From Actinomycetes bacterium (GTDB lineage: Bacteria; Actinomycetota; Acidimicrobiia; Acidimicrobiales; Acidimicrobiaceae), in the NCBI GenBank assembly GCA_021790855.1, contig JAJYFP010000003.1, positions 1 to 16,898 of the forward strand: a DNA stretch of 16,898 nt, in the 5' to 3' direction. The position numbers and the translations under genes are program-made. The notes beneath the pieces were generated by a model. It was not told where the DNA came from and did no database searches. It saw only the letters and a list, made by a program, of their open reading frames with translations. This document shows positions 6,902-13,489 of this stretch, piece by piece. The stretch's first letter is position 1. Every line of letters starts with the position of its first letter.

Positions 6902-7717
6902 TCAAGAAAGATAATCCATTGTCGTAGAGGCGGCTTTTGTAACAGGAACCTTGAGTGTCCGCGTCTCCTCGTCAAAGACACCATGCACGACTAACTCATG
7001 ACCTAAGTTGTCGATGATATCAGAGACCTCGACGCCCCTCCTACCGCTCAAAGTGACTATCTTCGTTGGTCTGCCCGCACCTTTGTCGTCAAGAAGGTGA
7101 ACCTCGAGTACTCCTTCGACTAGACGGACGCCCACAGTCTCGGGTAGATCCAACCCGTATTGCTCATCGGTGACCTTTAAGACTCCGGAGGATGAAATTG
7201 TTACATCTATCGCAACTGCGAGTCCAGCTTCGATGACTACCAGCATTTTGAGCATGGGAAGCACTGATTTTATCTCTTCAGATAGGTCGGCTCCAAGCTC
7301 TGTGGATGAGATGGATACCAAAAACACCGTGATTTCCTCGGGATATTCGCTTTCGTCCAGCAACCAACGGGCGAAGGCCAGGGAATGGTCCCATCGAAAA
7401 GCGTGACTTTGGAAAGTTTCCAGTTCAGGAAGCCGTTCTAGCTCTGATCCCGGCACTTTGTATATTGTTCCGGGATCAGAACCATCACGATAAGCATCCA
7501 CTAGTATTACCTTCGTGGCGCCTTTCATCTTGAAGGCGACGTCCATACCTGCGGTGCCGCCATCGACTAAAGTGACCCTTTGTGCGTATCCATCTGTGAA
7601 GAGCTGTCGGATCAGGATTGGCCCCAAGGCGTCATCGCCGCGCAAGATGTTGCCACAACCAATCAGGACAGTCCCTGTGTTTTGTGATGTTAGATAGTCA
7701 AAGGGCGAGTCGACCAC
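6902..7717 (-). CDS. Hydrogenase maturation endopeptidase (HybD/HyaD family) with C-terminal extension
   Basis: Proteases of this family recognise the nickel-loaded large subunit and cut off its C-terminal peptide after the last metal-ligand motif. Residues about 15-170 fit the family: GCGNILRGDDALGP near the N-terminus with Asp29 at the first nickel-sensing acidic position, VDGGTAGMD and LVDAYRDG in the middle, and a QSHAFRWDH segment supplying the expected His. Usual members are about 150-190 residues; this one is 271, with about 100 extra residues of unassigned beta-rich sequence (about 172-271), including LDDKGAGRP and GRRGVEV. GTG at 7717 starts 3 nt after the hhyL stop; its ribosome binding site is weak, so coupling to hhyL translation is likely. 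Its target must be HhyL, the only hydrogenase large subunit in the window. Confidence 0.88.
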   Translation of the reverse strand: MVDSPFDYLTSQNTGTVLIGCGNILRGDDALGPILIRQLFTDGYAQRVTLVDGGTAGMDVAFKMKGATKVILVDAYRDGSDPGTIYKVPGSELERLPELETFQSHAFRWDHSLAFARWLLDESEYPEEITVFLVSISSTELGADLSEEIKSVLPMLKMLVVIEAGLAVAIDVTISSSGVLKVTDEQYGLDLPETVGVRLVEGVLEVHLLDDKGAGRPTKIVTLSGRRGVEVSDIIDNLGHELVVHGVFDEETRTLKVPVTKAASTTMDYLS

Positions 7718-7720
7718 CTT

Positions 7721-9328
7721 CTATACCATTCCGTTCACGAGAAATCTCGACAGTTCCTTACCAGTTCGTTCGTCGTATGCATGTACGGTGCAAACTAAGC
7801 AGGAGTCGAAACTCCTAGCCACATGTCCCAGTTCTACGGGATCCTCGACGTCTTTGATTGGCGCTCCGACGAGAGCCTGTTCGATAGGTCCGAGAGTTCC
7901 GGCGCTGTCTCGTGGACCGATGTTCCAGGCGGTTGGGGTTACCACTTGATAGTTGGCAATCTTTCCATCATCTATGACGATCCAATCGCAAAGAGATCCG
8001 CGTGCTGCTTCAGTGCCGCCGAATCCCTTCCCTTCTGTCAGCTCTTCGGGCTTGTTGTAGAAACTTTCGTGAAGGTCGATCTGGGAGAGCCATTCTTTGA
8101 CCCAGGTGAAGTACTTCGGCCCCTCGTGCATTCTCGCTAACTGACGGACCATCACTGAGGGTCCTATCTTGTTCAAGATGTCAAGGAACAAAGGATCATT
8201 GTCCTGATGAGCCGCGGCATTTGGAGCTGCCGCAGCCATTCGTCTTGCCAAAGGCCCTGCCTCTAAGGGGATGTGTCCGACTCCTTCGACGTCATATCTG
8301 GGGGACTTAGCCCAGGAGTACTTGTCCATCTTCCGACCCCGTTCGGGGTCCATGGGTATAGTCTCGCCTTCGAAGGGATGAAGCGGTCTGTTACCTTCAT
8401 AGAAGGAGTGTGAGACGTCTTCTGTAACTCGAGCTTGATCGAACTCTGAGAACTGACCGTTTGCATAGACACCGGATCTACCGATCAGGGCGGCATTGCG
8501 ACCTTCTATCGTTGGTGTTTTGTACAACTCGGGATCAAAATATGTTCCGACGGCCAAATAGTTACCGGAGCCTTGGCCGTACTTGTCAAGACCTACGTCC
8601 ATGCAGTAGCGAATGAAGAAACCGCAGTCACTGTTGTACTGGCTCTCGTTCTCCTCAACCCAGGCCAGTACGTCCTCCCAGGTTTTGTTTTGCAACCAAC
8701 GCTCAACTGAACAGCCCAGCCAAGTGCCTTCTAGCCACTCTCGCCTGAAGTACTCCAGAATTGACATTGACCGAGTGACGTCAGACAACGTTGGTGCACA
8801 CATGACGCCGCCGGGAACCATGAAACTGGAGTGTGGCCACTGGCCTCCAAAGATGGCGTAGATCTCCACAGGCTTGTTCGAAACGATCACGCCTTTTTGA
8901 TAACTGGCACCGCTGTATGGTGCGAATCGCCTTAACGCTTCTTCATAAAGGGGAGATGAAGCGTAGTTCTTATTGGTCAGGTCTATAGCGAAGAGAGCAT
9001 AGAAATAGCGGGGGATACTTTGTAAGGTTTCGCAGGCCTGCGCGATGTTGCGTATCAACGTCGCATTCTTGGGCATCTTTGTTTTCCACGCTGTATCGAG
9101 AGCGTAGGCTGCTTTGTAGAGGTGGCTACCCCCACAGATGCCACAGATCCTTGGCGTCACTATTAGACCTGCTTGTGGGTCTTTCCCCTTTAAGATGATC
9201 TCAAAACCTCGAAACATCGCTGCTTCAGTCCAGGCGGAACTTACAACCCCGTCTTTGATCGTTACTCTGACGTCGAGATCTCCTTCGACTCTACCAAGTG
9301 GACTCACACGTAAGTCAACTGTACTCAT
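7721..9328 (-). CDS. hhyL: [NiFe]-hydrogenase large subunit, group 1h (high-affinity type)
   Basis: This is the catalytic subunit, which holds the Ni-Fe(CN)2CO site and oxidises H2. It is 535 residues. The N-terminal metal motif RICGICGGSH gives Cys62, Cys65 and His69; the C-terminal motif is FDSCLVCTVH with Cys510 and Cys513. All four nickel-binding cysteines are therefore present. The Asp-Ser-Cys form of the second motif (most groups have Asp-Pro-Cys) and the RVEGD start agree with the actinobacterial-type group 1h/5 enzymes that take up H2 at atmospheric levels. Nineteen residues follow His516 and should be removed by the protease encoded next. ATG at 9328 was chosen over an ORF start 66 bp upstream because AAGGAG lies 9 nt ahead of it and it clears the end of hhyS by 22 bp. 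Confidence 0.96.
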   Translation of the reverse strand: MSTVDLRVSPLGRVEGDLDVRVTIKDGVVSSAWTEAAMFRGFEIILKGKDPQAGLIVTPRICGICGGSHLYKAAYALDTAWKTKMPKNATLIRNIAQACETLQSIPRYFYALFAIDLTNKNYASSPLYEEALRRFAPYSGASYQKGVIVSNKPVEIYAIFGGQWPHSSFMVPGGVMCAPTLSDVTRSMSILEYFRREWLEGTWLGCSVERWLQNKTWEDVLAWVEENESQYNSDCGFFIRYCMDVGLDKYGQGSGNYLAVGTYFDPELYKTPTIEGRNAALIGRSGVYANGQFSEFDQARVTEDVSHSFYEGNRPLHPFEGETIPMDPERGRKMDKYSWAKSPRYDVEGVGHIPLEAGPLARRMAAAAPNAAAHQDNDPLFLDILNKIGPSVMVRQLARMHEGPKYFTWVKEWLSQIDLHESFYNKPEELTEGKGFGGTEAARGSLCDWIVIDDGKIANYQVVTPTAWNIGPRDSAGTLGPIEQALVGAPIKDVEDPVELGHVARSFDSCLVCTVHAYDERTGKELSRFLVNGMV

Positions 9329-9350
9329 TAGTGTTTTCTCCTTGCAACTT

Positions 9351-10322
9351 CTAAACGACGAACATATCTTCTTTGGACCATTGTGGTGATGCAACTCGTG
9401 CCGCTAAAGCATGAGCCATGTATGTAAGGTGGTCGCTTCCTTCGGGGACCTCTTTAGGAACCACTCCTGAGACTTTTTGAGTCTTAAACACCGTTCCAGG
9501 TGCCAGGTCAAAGAAAGGAAACTCGGGCTCGGTGCACCCTGTGCACGGCATTCCCGCGCGCGTCTTGGATGATTGACGGTTCCACAGGATTCGGTTACAA
9601 GGTGAGTGGGTCATCGGACCCCTGCAACCGAATTCGTAAAAGAGACAACCCGTTCGCGTACCCTCGCCAAAGTTGGTAGTTGACTGCTTGTACTCGAAGA
9701 ACTGTACTCTGGTACAGCCCGTCTGCGTAAAACTCTTGAAAAAGGTTTGCGGCCGATGAAGCTCGTCTAAAGTAATGTCTCCGGCTCGACCAGAGGCTAA
9801 AGCGACGATGATCTGGGTAATCCAGTCGGGATGTGCAGGACATCCGGGAATGTTTATCACGGGGAGTCCCATCTTTGATCTGAAATTAACCCCCAAGAAG
9901 CCGCCTTTGGATCGTTTGTGGAACTGCAGGCCTGTCGACGCGGTGGGGTTGGGCTCGGTAGCAGGTATACCACCCCAACAGGCACAGTCTCCAATGGCCA
10001 CGACGACGCCAGCTTGCGCGGCTAGATCGTTGACCCAATCTTTCATCGGTCGATCCGCAAACACGTCAAAGCGACCAGAGCCCTCTGGACCCTCCATGAC
10101 CGTTCCTTCAAACACAAAGATGTCAAGAGGCATATCTCCTTTTGCGCAATCCCAGAAGATCTTCTGGGCATTGGCGCCAAGTTCAACACCAAGTGATGGG
10201 TGCCAAAGAAGATCCAAACCGAAGTCGACTATTAGATCCACCACACTTGGCTCTTCGGCGTTCAAGAACGACATTGTGTTGCCAGAGCAGGCTCCCCCTT
10301 GAAGCCATAGAACTGATGCCAC
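9351..10322 (-). CDS. hhyS: [NiFe]-hydrogenase small subunit, group 1h
   Basis: The small subunit carries the iron-sulfur relay from the NiFe site. It is 323 residues, starts directly with ASVLWLQGGACSGN and has no Tat signal, so the enzyme faces the cytoplasm, unlike classical membrane-bound uptake enzymes. At the proximal cluster, Cys12 is present but the second canonical Cys is Asn15; GDCACWGG and GCPAH supply other Cys, and WDC (Asp58-Cys59) is nearby. The Ralstonia group 5 enzyme is known to use one Asp at this cluster. Distal and medial clusters are represented by TGCTRVQF, GCLFYEFGC, PCNRILWN and PCTGC. GTG at 10322 has AGGAG 7 nt upstream. The gene follows hypB after 160 bp, the longest gap in the operon, which contains an inverted repeat. 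Confidence 0.95.
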   Translation of the reverse strand: MASVLWLQGGACSGNTMSFLNAEEPSVVDLIVDFGLDLLWHPSLGVELGANAQKIFWDCAKGDMPLDIFVFEGTVMEGPEGSGRFDVFADRPMKDWVNDLAAQAGVVVAIGDCACWGGIPATEPNPTASTGLQFHKRSKGGFLGVNFRSKMGLPVINIPGCPAHPDWITQIIVALASGRAGDITLDELHRPQTFFKSFTQTGCTRVQFFEYKQSTTNFGEGTRTGCLFYEFGCRGPMTHSPCNRILWNRQSSKTRAGMPCTGCTEPEFPFFDLAPGTVFKTQKVSGVVPKEVPEGSDHLTYMAHALAARVASPQWSKEDMFVV

Positions 10323-10387
10323 TTGTTTACTCCTTTCAACTGTTAGTTACTACTTCTATTACTTTTTCTCTTATGTAGCTTGGCCGT

Positions 10388-10424
10388 ACTGTGTCGTTTT
10401 CGATATAACGATCAACGACACAGT
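10388..10424. promoter_or_regulatory. Perfect 11-bp inverted repeat between hypB and hhyS
   Basis: ACTGTGTCGTT at 10388-10398 is repeated as its exact complement, AACGACACAGT, at 10414-10424 around a 15-bp AT-rich spacer containing ATATAA. It lies 66-102 nt upstream of the hhyS GTG, in the only long gap between hypA and hypC apart from the small-ORF region. No T-run follows on the minus strand, so an intrinsic terminator is unlikely. A protein-binding operator or an mRNA hairpin affecting hhySL expression or stability are the better options. I found no clear promoter pair with standard spacing beside it. Confidence 0.55.
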
Positions 10425-10482
10425 TGAAGGCCTATGCAGTAGCGTGCTTGTTTTCATCTGTTCTTCGCGACTATGTGACCTC

Positions 10483-11154
10483 TTACGATCCCTCCTTGGT
10501 CTGTGCAGTAATGGCTCTGATTGCCTGAGCCAGCTCTTCTATGCCTTCTTTCGTGCGGGCAGAGACCTTTATCGTGTTAGTCTTTGGTGACACTAACTCT
10601 ATGTAGTGTCTTGCCTCGTGTTCTGAGAATTCGACCGCTTCAATGAGGTCTGCCTTGGAGATGACGGTTATGTGGCATGTCCGAAACAGATCGGGATATT
10701 TAGCTGGCTTGTCCTCTCCCTCTGTCGTTGACAAAAGTGAGACTCTGATCGACTCTCCAAGGTCGAAGTCGACTGGGCATACGAGATTCCCGACGTTTTC
10801 AATGAATAGAAACTGTGGTGCTAGTTGCAAGAGGTCGTCCAGATAAGGCGTGAACATGCGAGCTTCTAGGTGACATACTCCTTTGGTTTGTATCTGTTCG
10901 ACCCAGTCGACATGTGGTGAAAGACGTTTCGCGTCATGATCGGTCGCGCAGTCCCCCACGAGCACCGCTACTTTGCTGCCTTGGGCGCGAAGTTCGTCTG
11001 ACAAGACTGAGATCAACTCTGTTTTGCCGCTTCCAGGAGAAGACATGACGTTTATAACCAGCGTGCCTACGCTCGCAAAGGCGTTTTTGAGTATCTGGGC
11101 CTCGGAGTTTGCCTTATCTAGAATCTGAGCCTCAAGATTGACTGAAATACTCAT
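10483..11154 (-). CDS. hypB: HypB, GTPase for nickel insertion
   Basis: HypB is the GTPase that, with HypA, delivers nickel to the hydrogenase large subunit. This 223-residue protein has the Walker A loop SSPGSGKT (residues 38-45), the VGDCATDHDAKRL segment, ENVGNLVCP and SKADL for guanine recognition. The G-domain metal site is intact: Cys94-His95 (GVCHLEA) and Cys126 (GNLVCP). The N-terminal His-rich stretch and the CxxCGC high-affinity nickel motif of some HypB proteins are both missing, so it probably transfers rather than stores nickel. ATG at 11154 overlaps the hypA TGA (ATGA), which indicates translational coupling. Confidence 0.96.
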   Translation of the reverse strand: MSISVNLEAQILDKANSEAQILKNAFASVGTLVINVMSSPGSGKTELISVLSDELRAQGSKVAVLVGDCATDHDAKRLSPHVDWVEQIQTKGVCHLEARMFTPYLDDLLQLAPQFLFIENVGNLVCPVDFDLGESIRVSLLSTTEGEDKPAKYPDLFRTCHITVISKADLIEAVEFSEHEARHYIELVSPKTNTIKVSARTKEGIEELAQAIRAITAQTKEGS

Positions 11155-11513
11155 GTTACTGTGCTACCTGCCAGTTCAAGAGAGATAACGTCAAACTCCT
11201 TGCCGCTTATCAGGTCACAGGGACCACCGCAATAGACACATCGGTAGAGATGTTCAATGTCATATGTATTGAGTCGCTGACAAGATACGCACAGCAGCTC
11301 AGCTACAGCTGTAGTGAAGATGAGTTTGCACCCCTCTAACTCCGTCTCAGCGGCTGCGAATGAAAAAGCAAACTCCAAAGACTCGGGATCTATCTGTGCC
11401 AACTCTCCGATGCGGACGGTTATGGAGACGACATCTTGTCCCCGCAGAGATCTTTCATCCAAAGAGTCCATTACGGTGCTCAACATGGCTCGTGCTAGAG
11501 AGGCTTCATGCAT
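11151..11513 (-). CDS. hypA: HypA, nickel metallochaperone
   Basis: HypA binds one nickel through its extreme N-terminus and passes it to the hydrogenase large subunit with HypB. The 120-residue protein starts MHEASLARAM, so the nickel ligands Met1-His2-Glu3 are present only if translation begins at 11513; an ATG-less extension upstream to 11567 would destroy the site. The structural zinc site is complete, with CxxC pairs at 75/78 and 92/95. The start lies 4 nt after the stop of the DUF1641 gene, and the end overlaps hypB by 4 nt. Confidence 0.95.
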   Translation of the reverse strand: MHEASLARAMLSTVMDSLDERSLRGQDVVSITVRIGELAQIDPESLEFAFSFAAAETELEGCKLIFTTAVAELLCVSCQRLNTYDIEHLYRCVYCGGPCDLISGKEFDVISLELAGSTVT

Positions 11514-11517
11514 GCAT

Positions 11518-12042
11518 CTATGGCCTAACGTTGTTGCGCCCGATTGACCGTAGGAGTTCGATGGCAAAGTCTAGTCCACGCTGTACTTCGGGATCCTTGA
11601 TGCTCCTAAGGAGCGATCCGATACCTTTTGTCTGTGTATTTAACGCTTTCGTATTTTGATGTGCCTGTGCTAAAGACTTAGTAATCACAGTTACGCCCGA
11701 TATAAAGTTTTCCTCTAGTAGTTGATTGCGAAGTAGTGAACCTAACGCCGCACTCTTGTCGCCTAAGCTCCGATAGAGCTGGAAGAGTTCCTTTAATGTA
11801 TCCATGTAGCTACTCATTGTGTCTGAGGTGACGCCACGTAACTCGCCGACTCCTTCGGAGAGAGATGACACAATCTCGTCTCCTCGCTTCAAGAACTCGT
11901 TCAAGGAGACGGTCAGGATATAGAGAGCTTCGAGGTTTTCGACTATTCCAAGGGCATATTCAGCTGTAGTGGAGTCGGTAAGCTTTTCTATTAGACGTTC
12001 GACATCATCATGTTTTACGTTCGCATCAGCGTATGTCGCCAT
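11518..12042 (-). CDS. DUF1641-like helical protein, first gene of the hydrogenase operon
   Basis: This 174-residue protein is strongly helical and Leu-rich, without signal peptide or Cys. Its C-terminus contains IKDPEVQRGLDFAIELLRSIG, which resembles the conserved end of the DUF1641 family (DP-x-VQRGL-x-F). DUF1641 proteins are small cytoplasmic proteins often encoded beside oxidoreductases such as formate dehydrogenases; their biochemical role is unknown to me. Here the gene leads the operon and is followed by hypA after 4 nt, so it may act as an assembly or redox-partner factor for the hydrogenase. ATG at 12042 follows AAGGGGGGAAG closely. A candidate promoter lies 55 bp upstream. Confidence 0.8.
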   Translation of the reverse strand: MATYADANVKHDDVERLIEKLTDSTTAEYALGIVENLEALYILTVSLNEFLKRGDEIVSSLSEGVGELRGVTSDTMSSYMDTLKELFQLYRSLGDKSAALGSLLRNQLLEENFISGVTVITKSLAQAHQNTKALNTQTKGIGSLLRSIKDPEVQRGLDFAIELLRSIGRNNVRP

Positions 12043-12096
12043 CTTCCCCCCTTATGTGTTGGCTTTATTGTCTCCGACCTTGAAGTTGGTGGTTTG

Positions 12097-12126
12097 ACTA
12101 TAGACAACATTATCGACCCATATGAA
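12097..12126 (-). promoter_or_regulatory. Candidate promoter of the DUF1641-hypAB-hhySL operon
   Basis: On the minus strand, TTCATA (12126-12121) and TATAGT (12102-12097) are separated by 18 bp, a fair match to a housekeeping actinobacterial promoter (-10 form TAnnnT). The predicted start would lie about 45-50 nt upstream of the ATG at 12042. Repeats at 12142-12198 lie just upstream of the -35, the usual place for an activator. This is pattern matching only. Confidence 0.4.
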
Positions 12127-12141
12127 AGCCAGCCAGGTTTT

Positions 12142-12198
12142 GATATCCGTATTACGTAATATTAAGTCGATCTACGAATTACGATAAAGAGACTTAAT
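12142..12198. repeat. Tandem and inverted repeats, candidate regulator sites
   Basis: Two 15-mers, GATATCCGTATTACG (12142-12156) and GATCTACGAATTACG (12169-12183), share 12 of 15 positions in the same orientation, 27 bp start to start. A perfect 12-bp palindrome, TATTACGTAATA, lies at 12150-12161, and ATTAAGTC (12161-12168) pairs with GACTTAAT (12191-12198) as an inverted repeat. They occupy the region between the AraC-type gene and the operon it probably controls. Tandem sites are typical of AraC-family proteins. Confidence 0.5.
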
Positions 12199-12225
12199 CC
12201 GAAATGCGTATGATGGATACGGTTC

Positions 12226-12259
12226 CTGAAAACCTAAAAAGGTTATCTTAAGTTTTCAG
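12226..12259 (-). terminator. Hairpin just after the AraC-type gene
   Basis: CTGAAAAC (12226-12233) and GTTTTCAG (12252-12259) form an 8-bp stem starting 4 bp beyond the AraC-gene stop codon, with an alternative inner AACC/GGTT pairing. No long T-run follows, so termination would be weak. It may insulate the downstream promoter from read-through. Confidence 0.4.
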
Positions 12260-12263
12260 AGTT

Positions 12264-13346
12264 CTATCCGAGTCCGTCCAGAGTTTCAGAAGGTGATTCG
12301 CCGTAGCGATCCTTATATGCTTTGGCAAATCTCCCGTAATGGTTCATGCCCCACTTGCGAGCCACGGTTCCGATCTTTATCATTTTGTCTGGACTTGAGA
12401 GAATCTCAAGTTGTATTCGATCGAGTCTCAGGTCACGTAGATAGGTCATAGGAGAGGAGTGCAGTTCCTCTCTGAATGCCTTTTGAATACTTCGTGGACT
12501 GATTCCAATGTTGCTGGCGATCTCTTCGAGTGTTATGTCCTGGTCCAGGTTTTCTTGCATGTACTTTATTGCCAAGCGTAAAGTGCGACTGCTTCGTTCA
12601 ATTCCAACTGGTTGAAGACAAGTGGAGTAGTTTGAACTTTGAAGCAGAAGCAAGGTGGCAACTAAATACTCCTCCAATGCACTTATGCGCAGCGGATTGT
12701 GGCTCAGGCTATCTTGGGCATATAGCTCTTCATGAAGTAGCTGAACCGCTGTATGCCATCTCCAAGAGTAGGCGTTGGAGAGGTCGAAGGAACAATCAAA
12801 CTGCACCGGGTCGGTAGGCGTGCGTGCTAGTGCTCTTGATATTTGATGTTCAACTAGTTTTGGCGAGATTCTTAGAAAAAGATGAGGTGAGTCAGGTTCA
12901 AGTTTCAGGTCGAAGTGAGTCCCTGGGTTGGCGATGAATGCACCTATGGTTGAGGTCCTAAGTTCACAGTTTTTTAGTTGGAAGGTACCTGAGCCGCTAG
13001 TTGGCATGAAAAGGTAGTAGCTATCTACCTTCAAGTTTCGCAACTCGACCCGAACTCGATAGTCGAAGTAGCCAAAACTTATCTCTTTGAGCGTGGCGGC
13101 ATGATAGGTGAGGCCGAAGTTGGCCGCGTCTTGCCCGCCGACTAAAATAGAGTGTTCTCCGAAGAGCTGGCTAATCACCTGTACAGCTTCGTGAATTATT
13201 CGGGTCTTTTTAACCTCATAGCGTTCCAGAGCTGGGGGAATGCCCCGGCTGCGTCCTCGAGCTGGGACCGGGTTTTCGGTCCGGGTTGTATCTATCATTC
13301 GGACGCGTGTAATCGCCATGTTCGCAATAGTATCAATATTTCGCAT
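12264..13346 (-). CDS. AraC-family transcriptional regulator
   Basis: This is a DNA-binding regulator of about 360 residues. The C-terminal 100 residues hold the double helix-turn-helix of the AraC/XylS family: DITLEEIASNIGISPRSIQKAFRE is the first unit and the second ends with the family signature around YGRFAKAYKDRYGESP. The N-terminal 250 residues look like the cupin-type ligand-sensing region found in AraC_binding_2 proteins (YYLFMPTSGSGTF, ANPGTHFDL). Several Met codons (residues 1, 10 and 17) are possible starts and none has a good ribosome binding site, so the true start may be up to 48 bp inside. It is flanked by the hydrogenase operon (same strand, downstream) and divergent hypDE, which makes control of H2 metabolism likely; activators are commonest in this family. 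The inducer is unknown. Confidence 0.88.
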   Translation of the reverse strand: MRNIDTIANMAITRVRMIDTTRTENPVPARGRSRGIPPALERYEVKKTRIIHEAVQVISQLFGEHSILVGGQDAANFGLTYHAATLKEISFGYFDYRVRVELRNLKVDSYYLFMPTSGSGTFQLKNCELRTSTIGAFIANPGTHFDLKLEPDSPHLFLRISPKLVEHQISRALARTPTDPVQFDCSFDLSNAYSWRWHTAVQLLHEELYAQDSLSHNPLRISALEEYLVATLLLLQSSNYSTCLQPVGIERSSRTLRLAIKYMQENLDQDITLEEIASNIGISPRSIQKAFREELHSSPMTYLRDLRLDRIQLEILSSPDKMIKIGTVARKWGMNHYGRFAKAYKDRYGESPSETLDGLG

Positions 13347-13415
13347 GTCGGACTAGATACTTTGGATATACTTCGGAAATCGGATGTAGCTTGCGTATTG
13401 GGGCTATGGCATCTC

Positions 13416-13443
13416 TTGCGATATTCCTGCACTTTGATAGTGT
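13416..13443 (+). promoter_or_regulatory. Candidate hypDE promoter
   Basis: TTGCGA (13416-13421) and TAGTGT (13438-13443) are separated by 16 bp, about 47 bp ahead of the hypD ATG. The region between the divergent AraC gene and hypD (13347-13489) is otherwise non-coding. A near inverted pair, AATATTTCGCA (13336-13346) and TTGCGATATT (13416-13425), could be a regulator site. Moderate to weak evidence. Confidence 0.35.
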
Positions 13444-13489
13444 GACGTTGGACTTATTGAGTTTGCTTGGAGTTCGAGGAGGGGTCCAG

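Noticed and set aside
9329..9394. 22-residue N-terminal extension of the large subunit
   Set aside because: It is encoded by the end of hhyS in another frame, while the ATG at 9328 has an AAGGAG site and gives the standard hydrogenase N-terminus.
13439..13449. AGTGTGACGTT ahead of hypD as a second copy of the hhyS inverted-repeat arm ACTGTGTCGTT
   Set aside because: Only 9 of 11 positions agree and no matching opposite arm is present, so this is within what chance would give.
13391..13489. 33-residue N-terminal extension of HypD
   Set aside because: It is hydrophobic and unlike HypD, and the strong GAGGAGGGG site serves the ATG at 13490.
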